Positions 12,336 through 22,392 of a stretch of 64,000 nt of DNA are shown here, in pieces. Each line of letters begins with the position of its first letter. The stretch's first letter is position 1. The translations under genes were made by a program, and so were the position numbers. Origin of the DNA: Misgurnus anguillicaudatus (lineage: Eukaryota > Chordata > Actinopteri > Cypriniformes > Cobitidae); the NCBI RefSeq assembly GCF_027580225.2, contig NC_073361.2:17183001-17247000 (forward strand). The letters run 5' to 3'. The notes beneath the pieces were generated by a model that was not told where the DNA came from, searched no databases, and was given only the letters and a program-made list of their open reading frames with translations.

Positions 12336-12555
12336 TTGTTCTTTCATTTTTTATTCTTTCTTTCGTTCCTTCCTTCCTTCCTTCCTTCTTTCTTTCTTTC
12401 TTTCTGTCTTTCTTTCTTTCTTTCGTTTTTTTTTTCATTCTTTCATTTTTTCGTTCGTTTTTTCATTCTTTCGTTATGTCTTTCTTCCGTTCGTTCTTTT
12501 GTTTGTTCATTCGTTCGTTCGTTCTTTGGTTAATTTGTTTTTTTCTTTTTTTGGT

Positions 12556-12611
<56 letters not shown>

Positions 12612-12613
12612 TG
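11141..12613. repeat. 1.5-kb (TTTC)n polypyrimidine tract
   Basis: Almost 1.5 kb of imperfect TTTC repeats with variants (TTTG, ATTC, GTTC, CCTT), with a pure TTTC run from about 12556 to 12612. The non-template strand of dok6 is pyrimidine-rich and the other strand purine-rich (GAAA)n. Long open frames of Phe, Ser and Leu occur here in all three plus frames (for example 11647-12654), but they are an artefact of the repeat having no stop codons. Confidence 0.95.
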
Positions 12614-13540
12614 GCCTTGCACTGACCCCATTGGCCCCAATGCATCTATACTGACGCAGAGATACCTCAGTTAACAAGAAGAAAACTTGTCTTCATCTAG
12701 CACTAAATTTGTCTTTTGCTATTAAATTTTCTGTCAAGCTGAATTCCCAGGTAAGCCACTGATCAGCAGGGCAGCTCGAGGTGGAAAACAGAGACGAAGA
12801 AGGAAGTAAAAGGGGAGGCAGTGGAGTGTATGAGCACAGGGGGAGCGGCACAGTGAACCCGCTGGGATATCATTAGCACCTCTGGGGTCTTCCGCACTGC
12901 CGGAGCAGGCGAGGAATGTTCTCCTGAATCCATTTACCACAATAACCTCTCCATCCTCAGCTCTGCCTCCACTCTCCTCCCCCCTTTTTCCGAGGCAGGA
13001 TGTTAATGGGAAACAGGCTGAGCGGGCACAGGGCATAAATGAAGAGCTGCCTATGATATGGATATAATCGTGCCTTAAGGCTGTTTGAATGAAGATGTCT
13101 TTGGTCCCAAGTCATTTTACATGTTATCTGACACATTCATAGTTTTTTTTACATTATGCGGTTAATACGATCTGCTTTTAATGTGACCTGCTGTTTTAGA
13201 TCACCTTGTTGTCCTTGTGGTAGGAAACCACATTTGTATTAATGTGGAAAGCAGGCTTATGTGTGTGCGCGTGTGTGGCGTGTTAAACTCTGCTTGTGGC
13301 TCTTTAAATTTTGGCATAGGTACATGTGCACAAGCCACCCTCGCTCGAACTTCCCCTTTCCCACAAATCTCTGCCATATGGACTGTGTGTCCCTCACATG
13401 TCCGCCACATGTAGGAAGCCGACCTCCCATGATCCTTCACTTCCACTTCCTGACCTCCCTCTGAATCTGTCAGGTTATATTTGTGGTATTTTGACCTGTT
13501 CTTCTCTCACTTTTTGTATCTCTTCATCTGTCCCTCTGTT
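12614..13540. other. unique intronic stretch, possible conserved non-coding element
   Basis: This is one of the few non-repeat parts of the intron. About 12720-13060 is richer in GC and shows no inverted ends. A minus-strand frame at 12734-13036 has no recognisable domain and no splice context. Such islands in dok6 introns could be regulatory, but that is inference only. Confidence 0.35.
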
Positions 13541-13544
13541 TACA

Positions 13545-14105
13545 ATATTTATCTAAATGTATATCTGTTTTATATCTGTCTGTCTTTTTATCAGTCTGAC
13601 AGTATATACTTTCTCTGTCTGTGCCTGCTTGAAGGTCTGTCAATCTATTTGTTTTTCTGTCTATGTCTTATTTATCTAACCCATCTGTCAGTATTTATGT
13701 TCATATGTCTGTCTGTCATTCTGTCTGTTTTTGTGTTTATTAATCATATATCTATCTATCTGTATATGTACTGTATCTGTCAGTCTAAATGTCTGTCAGT
13801 CTATTTGTCTTTCTGTCTATGTTTTTATATCTAACCCATCTTTCTGTATTTCTCTCCTCTGTATTTCTGTCTTCCATCTTTTTGGTTATCTATCTTATAT
13901 CTATCTGTCTGTCTGTCTGTCTGTCTGTCTGTATACTTTATCTGTCTGTCTAAATGTCTGTATATTTGTGCAAACGTCGTTCTGTCTGTCTGTCCCTCAT
14001 AGGTCTCTCTGTTTATCCATAATATACCTCTCTGCTGTATCTATATCTTATCTATCTAACCTCTCTGTCTGTATAAACATCTGTCTATACTGTACCTACT
14101 TGTCC
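13545..14105. repeat. (TCTG)n / (TCTA)n tetranucleotide tract
   Basis: About 550 bp of interrupted TCTG and TCTA repeats, purest near 13903-13932. The frames at 13481-13834 and 13731-14126 (Ser, Leu, Ile, Cys, Val-rich) come from the repeat and are not genes. Confidence 0.9.
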
Positions 14106-15280
14106 AAATTTTTTTTTTTCACCTGACTATTAATTCTGTTCATCATTTCTTCTATGCCGAGTGATCCGTTAAAGATGCGCTGTAAAGTCCTGCGGTTGCG
14201 CTGGGCATCTTTGTGTTTGTGCACATAGCTACCTGAGCAGCTGAGGGTCTGCCATGCTGATGAAGTATTTGTTTATCCAATTTTCCACTCAGTGGGCCCA
14301 AAAGTGTGTGTGAATTTAGACACACTTAAAGGTCACCGTCTCGGGAGAGAGGCCATGCAAAAAATCCAGCGAAAACCTTGTACAAAAAAGAGGAAAGTGC
14401 ACAGTGATTTGTATTTGTTGTAGTCGAGAGATTTCAAGGCATTGTGGGTTTATTGCCAGGTGTTGAATCTATTGTGCACAGACATTCTGTTTTGAATATG
14501 ATTATGTAGCAAGATACAGTGTACTATTCAAGAAAGCATGTAGTGTGCACAACCTAGAAGTTATACTGCGGCTGTCAGTTTATTAATTCATTACATGTAA
14601 GGCAGATTAATTAATCAAACGGATCCCCATTCATCACACATAAATACTAAAAAAGACACAAAATTAAGATGTGCTTTATATTACTGTAGAAACTCAAATT
14701 TAAAATCTGACCAATTTGATTAATTTTAGGCTTCAATTACTTCTGCTGAAATGTACTTAGGGCAGCAAATCAAGCAAATGCATTGTTATTCAAACAAAAC
14801 AAATTTTGACGAGGTCACAAATCTGTTAACAGCTGGCATGTAATTATCCAAATCTAATCTCATAATGTTGAGTTTTATAGCCGTGTCTCATGAACAATCA
14901 GTGTGGACAGCATTCACTTATGAGGCGAGCTGGCGTAGATTCATTTATGCTTCCTTCACTTTGTGTTATAGTGCTAAACTGCATTAGGCTCTTTTGAATG
15001 GATGTTAATTTGCGGGGTTTTACTCATTAGAATGCTGCTGCTAAGAGGCTCTTGTAGATTAACCTGGAGCTTTTAAAGAATGGAGGACTTAATGAACAAT
15101 CTAAATAAAATAAAACAATTCAAACACATGCTCGTTCTCAGAAAATAATTTTCTCAGAAAAATGTATTACCTGAAATAAACAGAAAGCTTTAGGCTTCTT
15201 TGTATGGCTTTGTATAGCACTTTTTATATTATTGCCTCACTAAGACAAATCACTCAGTGGTTTTCCTAAACTTTTGTACC
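14106..15280. other. unique AT-rich intronic stretch
   Basis: No inverted ends, exon or microsatellite seen. The text is of mixed, non-repetitive composition, particularly 14860-15080, and may hold conserved non-coding sequence. Confidence 0.3.
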
Positions 15281-15414
15281 GGTATGTAACTTTGGATTGA
15301 AGTGTCTGCTGAATGCCTACACTGTAAAAAAATACTTGTTGCACTTACAGTTTTAAGTTTAATCAACTTGAATTTACAAATAATTTCAACTTTCTTAACT
15401 AGTAAGGAGTTGCT

Positions 15415-15479
<65 letters not shown>

Positions 15480-15536
15480 CAAGTATTTTTTACAGTGTAG
15501 GCATTCAGCAGACACTTCAATCCAAAGTTACATACC
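15281..15536. repeat. large inverted repeat with (TA)n core
   Basis: The left arm 15281-15340 and right arm 15478-15536 are almost perfect reverse complements (60 against 59 bp, one base missing in a T run). Between them are 79 bp of AT-rich sequence and about 29 TA units (15421-15477). The outer 39 bp of each arm ('taactttggattgaagtgtc' and on) resembles the conserved fish SINE tail. The inner part begins ACTGTAAAAA, the terminus of another MITE family in this window. The structure could extrude as a cruciform. Confidence 0.9.
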
Positions 15537-15585
15537 GTAAAACTTCAAATAATAGCCCGGTTTTAAATGTTTAACTTAAATAATT

Positions 15586-15916
15586 GGTTACACTTTATTT
15601 TGATAATCCACTTTAGACATTCTACTAACTATAAATAACTTTGCAACTACATGTCAACTAACTTTCAATAACTTGCAACTATATGTCAACTAACTGTCAT
15701 TAGAGTATTAAGGGTTGGGGTTAATAAGTTGACATGCACTTGCAAAGATACTTATAGTCAGTTGAATGTCTGTTGAGATATCATCACAATAAAGTGTTAG
15801 TAGATATTAAGCAGACAGTCTACTAATTCTCTGAAGATTGGTAGTTGATAAGTAGTTGCAAAGTTAATTATAATTAGTAAAATGTCTAAAGTGGACTATC
15901 GAAATAAAGTGTTACC
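15586..15916. mobile_element. hAT-like MITE with perfect 8-bp duplication
   Basis: The ends GGTTACACTTTATTTTGATA and the complement of GGTAACACTTTATTTCGATA are inverted over about 45 bp. The octamer AAATAATT flanks both sides (15578-15585 and 15917-15924). It is 331 bp and non-coding. Confidence 0.85.
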
Positions 15917-16184
15917 AAATAATTTCAAATTTATATTTATAATTTACAGCAGGGATTATTTCACTGGCTTTCTATGCCATTTTGCACCTTGTTCTCTTCA
16001 TGTGTTCTATACTTATTCCGTGTGTCATTTCACTTTATTATGACTCAACTTGTAAACTTAAATGTTCTGATTTCTTTGTATGAATTCAATACTTGGCTTG
16101 ATGGCTACATCTGGTGGAAATTTTGTGTCAATAGACCACTTAGAAATCCCCTTACTGATAAAAATGTCAAATACTGATTTTCCC

Positions 16185-16281
16185 CGCTCAACTCTTTTTA
16201 AGAAAATTGAAATGAATTGTATATTTAAGTTGATTAAACTTAAAAATGTAAGTGCAAAAAGGAATTTTTTACAGTGTAAAT
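16185..16281. repeat. CACTGTAAAAA-type MITE, partial
   Basis: Contains 'aagttgattaaacttaaaaa' and ends 'ttttttacagtg', the interior and right terminus of the CACTGTAAAAA palindromic family seen at 32820-32982 and 61038-61269. The left half is missing or too decayed to see. Confidence 0.5.
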
Positions 16282-17283
16282 TAGGGATTAGGAGAGGAAA
16301 ATTATTGGCCGAAGCCGATAAAATTAAAACCTCAAACAGGAAAACAGAGCTGAAGGCTGAATACCGAACAACCAAACAATTTTTTTTATTTTCCTAATTA
16401 TTTAGCAAATTTTCTTACCATTGCACAAGTTACATTTTCAAAATGTCATTTTTACTATATTTATTTTAACAATTAATTTTTTTAACATTCCAGCAGTCAT
16501 TAGGGCTATTTACACCTGGTCACATCTCTGATCAGATATCTATAGATAGAGTTGTTAAAACTGTTCCATTTACATTCGACTTGACTAAACAGATATTAAT
16601 CCAATCTTCTATTCCTGCGCAAAATGCAAATTACCTATTCATTACTATGCCTTAAGGCACTTGTAACAACTCTTATATATCACTGTATGTTGAGCAGCGG
16701 ATGCACACTTGTGTGCACGGTCAAGCACGAGCAAAGGGAGAGAGAGTGATGGCGGCAAGATTGACAGGAGATAAAAACCGTTCAACAAAGCGATCTAACA
16801 AAAAGCTCATTGTTAATAAAGTTTAATTTCTCGTTAATATAAGCGTGTTTGTCATTGTAGGACTTTATTGGTTTTAGGAAGTTTTTATTACATACTGCTG
16901 ATGCTCTTCATCATTTTATGACATGAGATGAAAAGCTAAAGTCTCTCGTTCTTTGTGCTTGTGCATTCATCAGACAAATACCCATCGTTGCAGCCGTGTC
17001 TTTCTCAAATGCTACATTGTTTAGGATGTCTTGATGATTTTAAATGATAAATGAAACTTGTATTGCTGTATGTTTTTGCGTCTTTCTCAGACACTTTAAA
17101 ATGCTTTCATCAACATGTTTGCTGCATTTGCGCGTCTCTCACTCTGTGCTTGTTCATTTGATCATGTCATCAAAGACCTCATTGTTCGGTAAAATGTATT
17201 CTCCTTTGGAATACTTCGGAAAATTCGTTTTTTGCTATTTTCGGCCGAATAATTTTGTTTGCTGAATATTCTGTGCATCACTA
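16282..17283. mobile_element. hAT-like element (TAGGGATG ends), copy 1
   Basis: The element is 1002 bp, with left end TAGGGATTAGGAG and right end TTCTGTGCATCACTA. A perfect octamer GTGTAAAT lies on both sides (16274-16281 and 17284-17291). Both ends contain 'ttggccga/tcggccgaa' strings shared with the copy at 61813-62503, whose ends are closer to TAGGGATGCACCGA. From about 16498 the interior ('agggctatttacacctggtc') resembles a further element related to 60930-61800, so the copy is composite. No transposase frame. Confidence 0.8.
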
Positions 17284-17414
17284 GTGTAAATGTAAATGAT
17301 TCAGAAAAATTAAAAATAAAACAAAGAAAAGTTCTAAAAGTGATTTAGAATTAACTTTTATGATTCTGCACTATAGGCTACCAATAAAATGTAATCTGTA
17401 TTTTTTAACACAAT

Positions 17415-17605
17415 CTCATGGCAATTTACGTGGTGGCTATTTTTTGTATTAATGTGTACGACCACATTTGTAAATTTTTGTACGATATGCTTTTGCCCTT
17501 GTGACTTTGGGTCGTGGTTAGGAGTAGGGTTTCATTATTGTTTTTTTTATAATAATCGTACACATTTGTACGATTTACTAAAAATACGAACGGGTTCTAG
17601 AGAGA
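17415..17605. repeat. interspersed repeat related to 39130-39305
   Basis: Includes 'tgtacgaccacatttgtaaa' and its near inverse 'tcgtacacatttgtacgatt', and 'gtagggtttcattattg', the complement of 'caatgaaaccccac' at 39210. It is probably a short palindromic element in two copies. Confidence 0.5.
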
Positions 17606-17639
17606 TCAGTTAATTTTTCCATTGACCATAATAATGCAT

Positions 17640-17692
17640 TAATGCACATTTATGCATTTAGCAGATTCTTTAATTCAAAGCAATTTACAGTT
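17640..17692 (-). mobile_element. SINE 3' tail fragment
   Basis: The minus strand reads 'ctgtaaattgctttgaatta' then 'aagaatctgctaaatgcata', matching the conserved fish SINE tail of the form GCTTTGGATAAAAGCATCTGCTAAATG. It is too short to assign further. Confidence 0.5.
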
Positions 17693-18227
17693 AATTGAAG
17701 ATGTACGGTTTTATCAATACTGTATTGAATGTGTGTTCCCTATACCAAAACCTATAACCCTTACACGGCTTACACAATGCTCTTGATGTACAGAAACACA
17801 TTATTGTATTATTAGAGAAAGGGAGGCATACACTCTATGAAAGGATGTATTAATTTTTACACATTTTTGTGTTATGGTTTGGAGGTAAGAATTAAACATT
17901 AGTGACTGTGTTGGTATCTGCAGTCCCAGCGTGCTTATGTTAAAAAATACCCAGCGGTATATGCCCGCTTCAACCACACACGCTTTTGCAAGTCCTAAAA
18001 GTGTTACAGCTCAGCTTTTTCCTCTCTAAGCTCTTGCTAATAAAAGTGTTAATTTTGGACCACACCAATGAACACGCTCATTCCTTTGCATTAGTGCCAA
18101 ATCCGCAAATGTGTTTTTCTCCTGCTCTGTTTTCCCGTTTGCAGCCCTCTCTCACCACCAGCTGCTCTCCGTGGCCCGACTGTACGCTTGTATGTAAACA
18201 TGATGATATGGATGTGTGTGTTCGCAG

Positions 18228-18347
18228 AGCTGGAGGCTGAGGAGTGGTGGAAGTTATTGTGTTTGGAGTGTCTGGGTAGCCGACTTAATGACATCAGCCT
18301 CGGAGAACCGGACTTGTTAGCAGCAGGGGTGCAGAGGGAACAGAACG
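18228..18347 (+). CDS. dok6: dok6 coding exon (end of PH domain, linker)
   Basis: The exon is 120 bp, with acceptor 'gtgtgtgttcgcag' and donor GTCAGT. The first two bases complete Glu from the previous exon. It reads [16 protein letters not shown], then [22 protein letters not shown], leaving one base. This covers about human DOK6 residues 97-137: the C-terminal helix of the PH domain with its invariant Trp, and the linker into the PTB domain. A second Trp stands where human DOK6 has Cys (E-E-W-W against E-E-W-C). The flanking introns, 8.4 and 7.8 kb, are repeat-rich. Confidence 0.96.
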
Positions 18348-18748
18348 GTCAGTATCCAATTAGAGCCCGGCTTTCTGGGTGATTTTTCCTCTTGTACTCC
18401 CTAAATGATTCTATTACAGGGACCAAATGTGTTTGTTAAACACAGACCCTCCAGGTCTGTTCTCATGTTTATAAATGATCCGCTCGGGCCAAGGTTCTTT
18501 ACTAAGCACTAATGGCCACTGCCGTGCATCAGAGCATCAACCCATAATGGAGCTTGTCATAGAGATGGATGAGATTATGGTGAAGAAAGGGCTTCTGAAA
18601 TCATTCATTTTTGTTCTTTGAAATTCTAGGAATTCAACTGCATTTGCTTTCTAGTCATTTTTGTAACTTGTGTTGAGTGCATCATTTTGTTGTACTTTCA
18701 TATTTAGCTTTGTCTTGCTAAAACATGTGTAGGTCAAGTACTGTAAAG

Positions 18749-18994
18749 CAGTGGTTCTCAAACTGGGGGCCTTCTGATGGTGCCAGGGGGGCCCTGCTTT
18801 TATGACATTTCATAACATAAATGAATTTATCATAAATTCTGTGTAATTAAATCAACCAACCAACAGCATACAATGAATCATTTAATATGTTTTGTTTATT
18901 TTTAGAATGTTTGTCATAAATTTTCTTCGGGGGGCCACAAACGGATGCACCGTATACAAGCGGGGCGCACACTGAAAAAGTTTTAAAACCACTG
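18749..18994. mobile_element. hAT-like MITE (CAGTGGTTCTCAAAC ends)
   Basis: Starts CAGTGGTTCTCAAAC and ends AAAACCACTG. The octamer CTGTAAAG is duplicated exactly (18741-18748, 18995-19002). The family is related to 43419-43710. It is 246 bp and non-coding. Confidence 0.88.
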
Positions 18995-19429
18995 CTGTAA
19001 AGTACAGTACGAAACAATGCCAAATGATAAAGCAGATTTAGATTTTAAAATTAAATTTGAAATGGTGACCCAACAAAGTACCAATGCTCAGATGCAAAGC
19101 CGCTAAACGCCACCTCCTTTAAAAATGGGATAATTATATCAATCATATACTCTCAGCATGTATTATATGTTCATACTCTAAATCATTTGCTTTAAATTCA
19201 CTTTATCCTGGCCTCTGGCCATTTAGAAATAGCGGTTTGTTGGCAGAATCTGTTAAATGTCATAACGATTTTTCAGCAACGCCCCCTTTAAAGGCATGGA
19301 AGACAAATTGGATGAACAAGTATGTCAAGGGGCAAAAGTTTTTTATGCTGAGGTTTAGGATGTTTACTGAATATATTAGGATATTGACCGAATTTAGCCT
19401 TTTACCTAAATTACATAACCTAAATTCAC

Positions 19430-19545
19430 TGTAAAAAATGCAGCATGAATTAAAAAAACGTAATTATGCAATTAAGTTATTATACTTAATTATACTTAAT
19501 TTATTAAGTTAAAGTAACATAAAAATATTGATCATTTTATAGTGT
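19430..19545. repeat. CACTGTAAAAA-type MITE, partial
   Basis: Starts CACTGTAAAAAATGCAGCAT and is followed by 'ttaattatacttaatttatt', like the left part of the copy at 32820-32982. The right terminus is degraded ('tttatagtgtg'). Confidence 0.5.
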
Positions 19546-19938
19546 GTAAGAGCCTGATAAAAAAATGCTAATTTTCAAGAAAATTATGTCAGACGCACTT
19601 AAATTTTCGATAACACTTTACTTGAAGGGGTGTTCATTAGACTGACATGACACCTTCATAATCATGACATGACACGTGCTATAAACATGAAGGAGATTTT
19701 ATGCACATTTATGACATTTAAAATGTCATTAAGTGTAATTTGTCCAGATATGTCATTTTTAATTCAAAGAAGACATTGTTTGGGATGTCTTTGTTATGAC
19801 AACTTAAACCAATTTATCATAACTTGTCATAAATCTGTCATAAACATGACATAGCAGAATAATTATCAAACTTAAGAAACTACATAGCTTTATGGGTTAA
19901 CATTACATTAAACATTAAATGTCATTTAAGTGTTAATA

Positions 19939-20845
19939 GGGGAGACCGGGGTTGGTTGTCACAATTTTTACTCATGCATGAATTGCTCATCTTAAAAAAA
20001 TCTTTCAGCAGTAATTCCTACATGAAATGAAAACTTGGGGTCTTGGCCCCAAGTTTTCATCACGGGGTTGGTTGTCACGGGGTATGGGGTTGGTTGTCCC
20101 TATAGTGATTCAATAGGATTTTAGTGATAAATTGGGATCTGAAAAAATAATGTGTAACTTTTTAGTTTTTTAAGCTAGAAACTGCAAATAAGTTTTAATA
20201 TGAATACCACCACTATGATAGTTGTCATCAATGCCCATTATGTTTAAACAATGAGATTAAAGTGGGTGATCAGTTACTTGAATTGTCTACTGTGTTGTGA
20301 AATAAAATGAAATAATTTTTAGTGTTAATAATTTTAGTTAAAACCTCTTTATTTAATTCTTTTATTTTATTTTAACAGCAAACAAAAACAAACAAACAGA
20401 CCAACAGTCTTAAAAGGTCTACATTTCCAATACTTACATGTGACAACCAACCCCGCAAGCTATGTGACAACCATCCCCAACTGACTTCTTGACAAACATG
20501 ATAAGCTAGCTGCCACACGGCTTTAACTTGATAGCTAAAATAAGACTCAAAATAAAGCTAATACTTTTGGCTTTTTAATGAGTGTTTTGTTTTTGAATGA
20601 CTAATATCCTACAAGATCTCAACACAAAAACAACACCAACATAAAAATTTACTCTGACCCATGAAAATAAAAAATTGTCTCCTCACCTCAATGTTTTGTG
20701 TCTGCTCAGCAAAATTTCAAGTGCAAATGAGTAAGCTATCAAACGCTAACAAATTGATATCAAAATTGTATCACAGCGCCATGAAGTGTGTCTGTAATAA
20801 GCAGTGTGAAAACCAACCCGTGAGACAACCAGCCCCGGTCTCCCC
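19939..20845. mobile_element. nested element (GGGGAGACCGGGG ends)
   Basis: It begins GGGGAGACCGGGGTTGGTTG and ends in a near complement (caaccagccccggtctcccc), with TA on both sides. The word 'ggttggttgtc' or its complement recurs several times (19950, 20065, 20088, 20440, 20475). It is 907 bp, lies wholly within 19609-22384, and is probably a Tc1/mariner-type non-autonomous element. A related start (TAGGGGAAAACCGGGG) occurs near 62058. Confidence 0.78.
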
Positions 20846-21276
20846 TACTATGCCAAATTGTTTTAAATAAATAACAAAATGCAACAGACACCTCAAAAGA
20901 TTATACTTAACTTTATGTATGTGCACAATACATAAAAAACTGAGAACTAACACAACTTGTTCTTCCTCACACAGAGGGTTTTGAATTTTTCTGTCATAGA
21001 AGAAAAAACTAACAAAACATTTAATCAATTAATTTAATGTAATTACCTTTGCAGCGATATGGACCCAACGCTGCATGGCTTAACCCATTATTATACTGTT
21101 TTAATTTAATTTTAGGTGAATCTCCAAATGCAATAAAATATAATTCCATCAATTATAATTGTTATTATTATTGAATGATTTATTTAATTTCTCTAACACC
21201 TGGAGGAAATTTTAAAAAAGAAAACATTATGATCTGAAGAATATTCATGACACTGTTGACACAGTTTTAACACTTA

Positions 21277-21678
21277 GGGGCTGGACACACCAAAACTTTT
21301 AAACGCGGCTGAAAACGCCTTGAGGACGCCGAATGCCAGCTGTTTTTTAGCTGAGTGCCAGCTTTCTTCAGCTTTGGTAGCTCTGATACGTCAGCTGTGA
21401 GACGGTTGGTTGATGTGATACTTGTCCCGCCCCACTTCCACTGTGATTGGACGGCCGTGTGAGAACTGACATTGACGAGCGGAGCTTTTCTTCCAAAGTT
21501 GAACATTTCTCAACTCTCGGCGCTCAGCGCTGAGCGCGGAAAAACCGCTGGGCGCCGGTTTTCGGCGCGGAAGAGAACCGCTAGCTGCTGGCTTATTTGA
21601 AAAACGCTGAGCTTCCATTCAAAACAATTGAAAACATGCGCCGGCCGCGGGCGTAAAACCGTTGGTGTGCACGCCCCC
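21277..21678. mobile_element. GC-rich Harbinger-like MITE, tandem unit 1
   Basis: Begins GGGGCTGGACACACCAAAAC and ends GTGTGCACGCCCCC, flanked by TTA on both sides (21274-21276, 21679-21681). It is much richer in GC than its surroundings. Its near-identical partner follows directly at 21682-22080. The 3-bp TTA duplication suggests PIF/Harbinger. Minus-strand frames inside are not genes. Confidence 0.82.
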
Positions 21679-21681
21679 TTA

Positions 21682-22080
21682 GGGGCTGGACACACCAAAA
21701 CTTTTATACGCGGCTGAAAACGCCTTGAGGACGCCGAATGCCAGCTGTTTTTCAGCTGAGTGCCAGCTTTCTTCAGCTGAGCGCTTTGGTAGCTGTGCTG
21801 CGAGCCGGTTGGTTGCTGTGGTAATGTCCCGCCTCTCCTCCACTGTGATTGGGCGGCCGTGTGAAAACTGACATTGACGAGCGGAGCTTTTCTCCCAAAG
21901 TTGAATCTCTTTCAATTCTGGACGCTCAGCGCCGAGTGCGGAAAAACCGCCGAGCGCCGGTTTTCAGCGCGGAAAAAACCTGCTAGCTGCTGGCTTATTT
22001 GAAAAACGCCGAGCTTCCATTGGAAACAATTGAAAACATGCGCCGGCCGCGGGCGTAAAAGCGTTGGTGTGCACGCCCCC
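21682..22080. mobile_element. GC-rich Harbinger-like MITE, tandem unit 2
   Basis: This 399-bp copy of the preceding unit in the same orientation shares one TTA with it and is followed by TTA (22081-22083). A head-to-tail dimer with a single TTA between units suggests insertion at a terminal TTA, or unequal exchange. A few substitutions separate the copies, for example the insertion of 'ctgagcg' near 21777. Confidence 0.82.
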
Positions 22081-22392
22081 TTAATGATATTTTAATGACA
22101 AATTCAATTTGTATCATTGGTAAAACGTGGTCAGTTAAGTTGTCTTGGTAATGTCAAGTTGTCATGACAAGTTATAATGTAATAATCATATTGTCAAGTC
22201 ATAACAAAGACATCTCAAACAATATCATCTTTGCATCACAAATGACACAATTGAACGAATGACACTTAATGACAGTTGTCATAAACGTGCATAAAATCTC
22301 CTTCATGTGCATGGCACGTGTCTTGTCATGATTATGAAGGTTGCATGTCAGTCTTATGAACACCCCTTCAAGTAAAGTGTTACCAAATTTTC

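Larger units (their letters stand above)
19609..22384. mobile_element. 2.8-kb hAT-like composite element
   Basis: The ends GATAACACTTTACTTGAAGG and the complement of GGTAACACTTTACTTGAAGG are inverted, continuing with 'ggtgttcat', a matching 'gacatgacaccttcataatc' block and further shared blocks. The octamer AAATTTTC is duplicated at 19601-19608 and 22385-22392, indicating hAT. Two other families sit inside: 19939-20845, and a tandem dimer at 21277-22080. Without them the host is about 1.06 kb. No transposase frame is visible. Confidence 0.87.

Noticed and set aside
11092..12654. Long plus-strand frames rich in Phe, Ser and Leu (up to 335 codons)
   Set aside because: They are translations of the TTTC repeat, open in several frames because the repeat lacks stop codons. 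No domain or codon signal.
12734..13036. 100-codon minus-strand frame in GC-richer DNA
   Set aside because: No recognisable domain, no supporting splice sites, inside a dok6 intron.
13481..14126. Cys/Leu/Ser-rich frames resembling membrane proteins
   Set aside because: Product of the TCTG/TCTA tetranucleotide tract.
21267..21915. Four overlapping minus-strand frames with repeated sequence
   Set aside because: They are frames inside the two tandem GC-rich MITE copies.
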